In this document: positions 61,793 to 64,000 of the stretch, in pieces
Position numbering within the stretch: the first letter of the stretch is position 1
Layout: each line of letters starts with the position of its first letter
Origin: Streptomyces sp. NBC_00091
Lineage (GTDB): Bacteria > Actinomycetota > Actinomycetes > Streptomycetales > Streptomycetaceae
Assembly (NCBI RefSeq): GCF_026343185.1
Contig: NZ_JAPEMA010000001.1
Location: 1,426,001-1,490,000 of the forward strand
Reading direction: 5' to 3'
DNA length: 64,000 bases
Notes under the pieces: generated by a model
The model's database searches: none
What the model was told of the DNA's origin: nothing
What the model saw: the letters and a program-made list of their open reading frames with translations, nothing else
Made by a program: the position numbers and the translations under genes

Positions 61793-62230
61793 TCACTTCA
61801 GGGTGTCGAGCACCTCGGAACACCGCCCCAGCAGCTCGATGAGCAGGGTCCGCTCCTGCGCCGAGAGGGCGGTGGCGAGGGCCGTCTCCACGCGGACGGC
61901 GCCGGCGTCGGCCAGCTCCATCGCGGCGTGGCCCTCGGGCGTGAGCCGGGTCTCCAGCACGTTGCGGTGCCACTCGTGCGGGGTCCGCTCGATGAGCCCG
62001 CGCTCGTGGAGGTTCTTCAGGACGGTGTTCATGGTCGGCGGTGTGACCCCGCAGAGCCGGGCGAGGGCGGCCGCGGAAATGCCCGGCTTCTCGGCGAGCC
62101 AGAGCAGGGCGGCGTACTGCGGAACCGTTACTGCGGCCGGCTTGACGGCGGCGTTCTTCGCCGCGAGGAGCGCCTGCTCGGCGCGCTTGATGTGCGCGCC
62201 GATGCGCTCCTCGGGAGGCATGGAGGTCAT
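61793..62230 (-). CDS. MarR-family transcriptional regulator
   Basis: 145 residues. Winged helix-turn-helix at about 40-105: VPQYAALLWLAEKPGISAAALARLCGVTPPTMNTVLKNLHERGLIERTPHEWHRNVLETRLTPEGHAAM, with flanking dimerisation helices. Divergent from the SMP-30-like gene, which it probably represses together with itself; inducer not visible. Confidence 0.9.
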   Translation of the reverse strand: MTSMPPEERIGAHIKRAEQALLAAKNAAVKPAAVTVPQYAALLWLAEKPGISAAALARLCGVTPPTMNTVLKNLHERGLIERTPHEWHRNVLETRLTPEGHAAMELADAGAVRVETALATALSAQERTLLIELLGRCSEVLDTLK

Positions 62231-62258
62231 TGCGGCATCCTACGACCCTTGCCAATCA

Positions 62259-62270
62259 TTAGAGCCCTAA
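62259..62270. promoter_or_regulatory. Partial palindrome TTAGAGCCCTAA between marR and the SMP-30-like gene
   Basis: Dyad with 4-bp perfect arms and imperfect centre, midway in the 77-bp divergent intergenic region. Position fits a MarR operator; weak on sequence alone. Confidence 0.4.
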
Positions 62271-62307
62271 CTACTCTGCGAACACACCGATCAAGAAGGG
62301 TTCACCC

Positions 62308-63294
62308 ATGCCGAAGCTCTCTCATGCCCTGGTCGTCGCCGCCGTCACCGCGACCGCGGCGCTCACCACCGCCGCCGCACCCGCACCCGCACCCGCACCC
62401 GCACCGTCTCCCGTATCGACGGCGTTCACCCTCCCCGGCTCGAAGGTCTACCCCGAGGGCATAGCCGCCGACCCCCGTACGGGCACCGTGTACGTCGGCT
62501 CGTACGCGGACGGCACCGTCTACCGAGCCCGCCCGGGGGCCCGTACCGCCGAGGTCTTCCTCCCGTCCGGCACCGACGGCCGGCGCACGGCGAACGGGCT
62601 GCGCGTCGACGCCCGGGGCCGCCTGTGGGTCACCGACTCCACCGCCGGGGTCGCGGTGTACGACACGGCGACCGGGGCCCGCCTGGCCCACTTCGAGGCC
62701 GCGGCCGGCACCCCGCACTTCATCAACGACCTGACCATCACCCCGGACGGCACCGCCTACCTGACCGACAGCGTGCGCGCGGTGATCTACCGCGTCACCC
62801 CCGAGCAGCAGCGCGCCGGCACCGGCCCCCTGACCGTGGCCTACGACCTGAGCGGACACATCACCCCGCCGCCGCCCGGCAAGTTCACCCTCAACGGGAT
62901 CACCTCGGACCGGGCGGGCCGCTACCTGCTGACCGTCGACATGACCGCGGGCGAACTCCACCGCGTCGACCTGCGCACCGGCGCCCTCAGCCGGGTCGCC
63001 CTGACCGGCGGCGACCTCAAGGCCGCCGACGGCATCCAGCTCTCCCCCGCCGGCACCCTGCGGGCGGTGCACAACATCAGCAACACCCTGACCCGCTGGC
63101 AGCTCACCCCGGACGGCACCCGCGCCCACCTGACCCGCACGATCACGGACCCGTCCCTCCAGATCCCCACCACCCTGGCCCACACCCGGGGCCGCACCCT
63201 GGTGGTCCGCTCCCAGTTCGACAAGGACGGCCCCCTCACCCCCTCCACGGGCTCCCCGACCACCTTCACGATCGCCTCGGTCCGCGGCCTCTGA
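62308..63294 (+). CDS. Secreted SMP-30/gluconolactonase-like beta-propeller protein
   Basis: 328 residues. Signal peptide (1-24) then an (Ala-Pro) run and a six-blade propeller with SMP-30-type blocks: PEGIAADPRTGTVYVGSYADGTVYR, RTANGLRVDARGRLWVTDS, FINDLTITPDGTAYLTDS, TLNGITSDRAGRYLLTVD, KAADGIQLSPAGTL. Lactonase or metal-dependent hydrolase activity is usual for the family. Probably controlled by the divergent MarR regulator. AAGAAGGG lies close to the ATG. Confidence 0.85.
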   Translation: MPKLSHALVVAAVTATAALTTAAAPAPAPAPAPSPVSTAFTLPGSKVYPEGIAADPRTGTVYVGSYADGTVYRARPGARTAEVFLPSGTDGRRTANGLRVDARGRLWVTDSTAGVAVYDTATGARLAHFEAAAGTPHFINDLTITPDGTAYLTDSVRAVIYRVTPEQQRAGTGPLTVAYDLSGHITPPPPGKFTLNGITSDRAGRYLLTVDMTAGELHRVDLRTGALSRVALTGGDLKAADGIQLSPAGTLRAVHNISNTLTRWQLTPDGTRAHLTRTITDPSLQIPTTLAHTRGRTLVVRSQFDKDGPLTPSTGSPTTFTIASVRGL

Positions 63295-63330
63295 CGCCCC
63301 AGTGACGGCTGCAGTCGATAGGGTTGGCCC

Positions 63331-63912
63331 ATGACCGAACTGCCCGACTGGATGCGCCCACCGCGCGCGGAAGGCTGGTTCGCGGAGGACCTCGACCGCC
63401 TCCCCGAGGCGCCCCGCCACACCGAGCTCATCGACGGAGCCCTCGTCTTCATGATGTCGCCCCAGCGGTCCTGGCATGGCCGCCTCGTCACCGCCCTGAC
63501 CACCACGCTCATGGCTCAGACCCCGGCCGGCTTCGAGGTCGAGCGGGAGATGACGATCCGCCTCGATGCCCGTAACCGCCCTGAGCCGGACCTCCTGCTG
63601 ACGGACCTGCCCTATGACCCCGACCGCACGTGGTACGCCCCGGATGACGTGAAGCTCGTCATCGAGGCCGTGTCACCCGAGTCCGCCCACCGCGACCGCA
63701 CGGTCAAGCTCCGCAAGTACGCGGAGGCCGGCATCCCGCACTACTGGTGCATCGAGGACGAGGACGGCGCGCCCGTGGTCCACGTCTACGAGCTCGACGA
63801 ACCCACCGGCGTCTACGCGCCCGCCGGCATCTTCCGGGGCACCCTCCGGCGGCCGGTGCCCTTCGAGATCAGCCTCGACCTGGACAAGCTCACCCCGCCC
63901 CGAAGCAGCTGA
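63331..63912 (+). CDS. Uma2-family (DUF820) PD-(D/E)XK-fold protein
   Basis: 193 residues. Matches Uma2: HTELIDGALVFMMSPQRSWHGRLV, EVEREMTIRLDARNRPEPDLLLTD, VKLVIEAVSPESAHRDRTVKLRKYAEAGIPHYWCIE. The nuclease-like core residues are the Asp in EPDLLL and Glu in VIEAVSP with the downstream Lys in VKLRKYAEAG. These genes are extremely numerous in actinobacteria and their function is unproven. 36 bp after the SMP-30-like gene. Confidence 0.9.
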   Translation: MTELPDWMRPPRAEGWFAEDLDRLPEAPRHTELIDGALVFMMSPQRSWHGRLVTALTTTLMAQTPAGFEVEREMTIRLDARNRPEPDLLLTDLPYDPDRTWYAPDDVKLVIEAVSPESAHRDRTVKLRKYAEAGIPHYWCIEDEDGAPVVHVYELDEPTGVYAPAGIFRGTLRRPVPFEISLDLDKLTPPRSS

Positions 63913-63930
63913 GAGCCGGGACGGCAAGCG

Positions 63931-63964
63931 GAAGGGGCCGGACTCCGCGGAGTCCGGCCCCTTC
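63931..63964. terminator. Bidirectional terminator
   Basis: Perfect 34-bp palindrome, arm GAAGGGGCCGGACTCCG, 18 bp past the Uma2 stop and in front of the stop of a gene entering from the right. Confidence 0.85.
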
Positions 63965-63977
63965 GGGTAGGCGGCGG

Positions 63978-64000
63978 TCAGGCCCCCGTGAGGTGCTCGG
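63978..64000 (-). CDS. C-terminal end of a gene that starts outside the window
   Basis: TGA stop at 63978 on the minus strand, preceded by codons for EHLTGA. Its position just behind a strong bidirectional terminator supports a real gene end; nothing can be said of the product. Confidence 0.35.

Noticed and set aside
63331..63912. Restriction or defence nuclease
   Set aside because: The Uma2/DUF820 fold is nuclease-like, but these genes are found in dozens of copies in many actinobacteria and the gene stands next to no methylase or defence gene.

Overview
The window is about 72 percent G+C chromosomal DNA with strong Streptomyces character: GTG and TTG starts, GTGA/ATGA start-stop overlaps, mycothiol biosynthesis, paired SpoIIE-type phosphatase and RsbW-like ATPase genes, GC-rich dispersed 3' repeats, and two large peptide ABC operons. 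From memory, the order dapE - dapC - fdxA - mshB - peptide ABC operons - typA - sdh follows the S. coelicolor SCO51xx region that holds bldK. That synteny is recalled knowledge and was not computed.

Layout. 1-6.2 kb: dapE, a membrane-anchored lysozyme-like protein, a small secreted protein, dapC, fdxA, and a translationally coupled GNAT/SirB1-transglutaminase pair. 6.4-9.9 kb: a drug-export type operon (ABC ATPase, ABC-2 permease, HisKA_3 kinase, LuxR/NarL regulator) with a near-ideal 22-bp palindrome just upstream. 10-14.6 kb: a VanW/YoaR-like membrane protein, a DUF6113-type protein, mshB, a tiny membrane protein and a cupin. 14.6-29.0 kb: two paralogous SBP-permease-permease-ATPase-ATPase peptide transporter operons separated by a tandem-GNAT gene. 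The first is split by a complete IS200/IS605-type element (tnpA + tnpB) lying directly in front of its first permease gene. 29.4-34.1 kb: typA and an orphan, unusually long family-5 solute-binding lipoprotein. 34.5-38.3 kb: a three-gene succinate dehydrogenase/fumarate reductase operon of the mycobacterial Sdh1 kind. 38.3-40.3 kb: a decayed IS607-type element whose serine recombinase has lost its catalytic domain while the TnpB-like gene is intact. 40.4-53.5 kb: a Ser/Thr kinase with a beta-propeller, a TPM-domain/PspA membrane-stress pair, a SpoIIE phosphatase and RsbW-like ATPase, Nudix, SPOR-like, GntR/UTRA and DUF4190-type genes. 53.6-64 kb: subtilisin-like protease, PLP lyase, PEP-mutase-family enzyme, EamA exporter, trypsin-like protease coupled to one of two tandem esterases, MarR divergent from an SMP-30-like protein, and a Uma2 endonuclease-fold protein.

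Most of the window is conserved core or near-core Streptomyces content. The best leads are the two transposon-borne TnpB-type genes (one canonical, one without a zinc ribbon and stripped of its transposase), the transposon insertion that removes an obvious Shine-Dalgarno from a peptide permease gene, a 212-bp near-identical tract between the two transporter operons that looks like gene conversion, several clean palindromic operators, and hypermutable tracts (20 Thr-Gly hexamers in a kinase, a run of 13 C in a 5' leader). I saw no CRISPR array, tRNA, rRNA or prophage.
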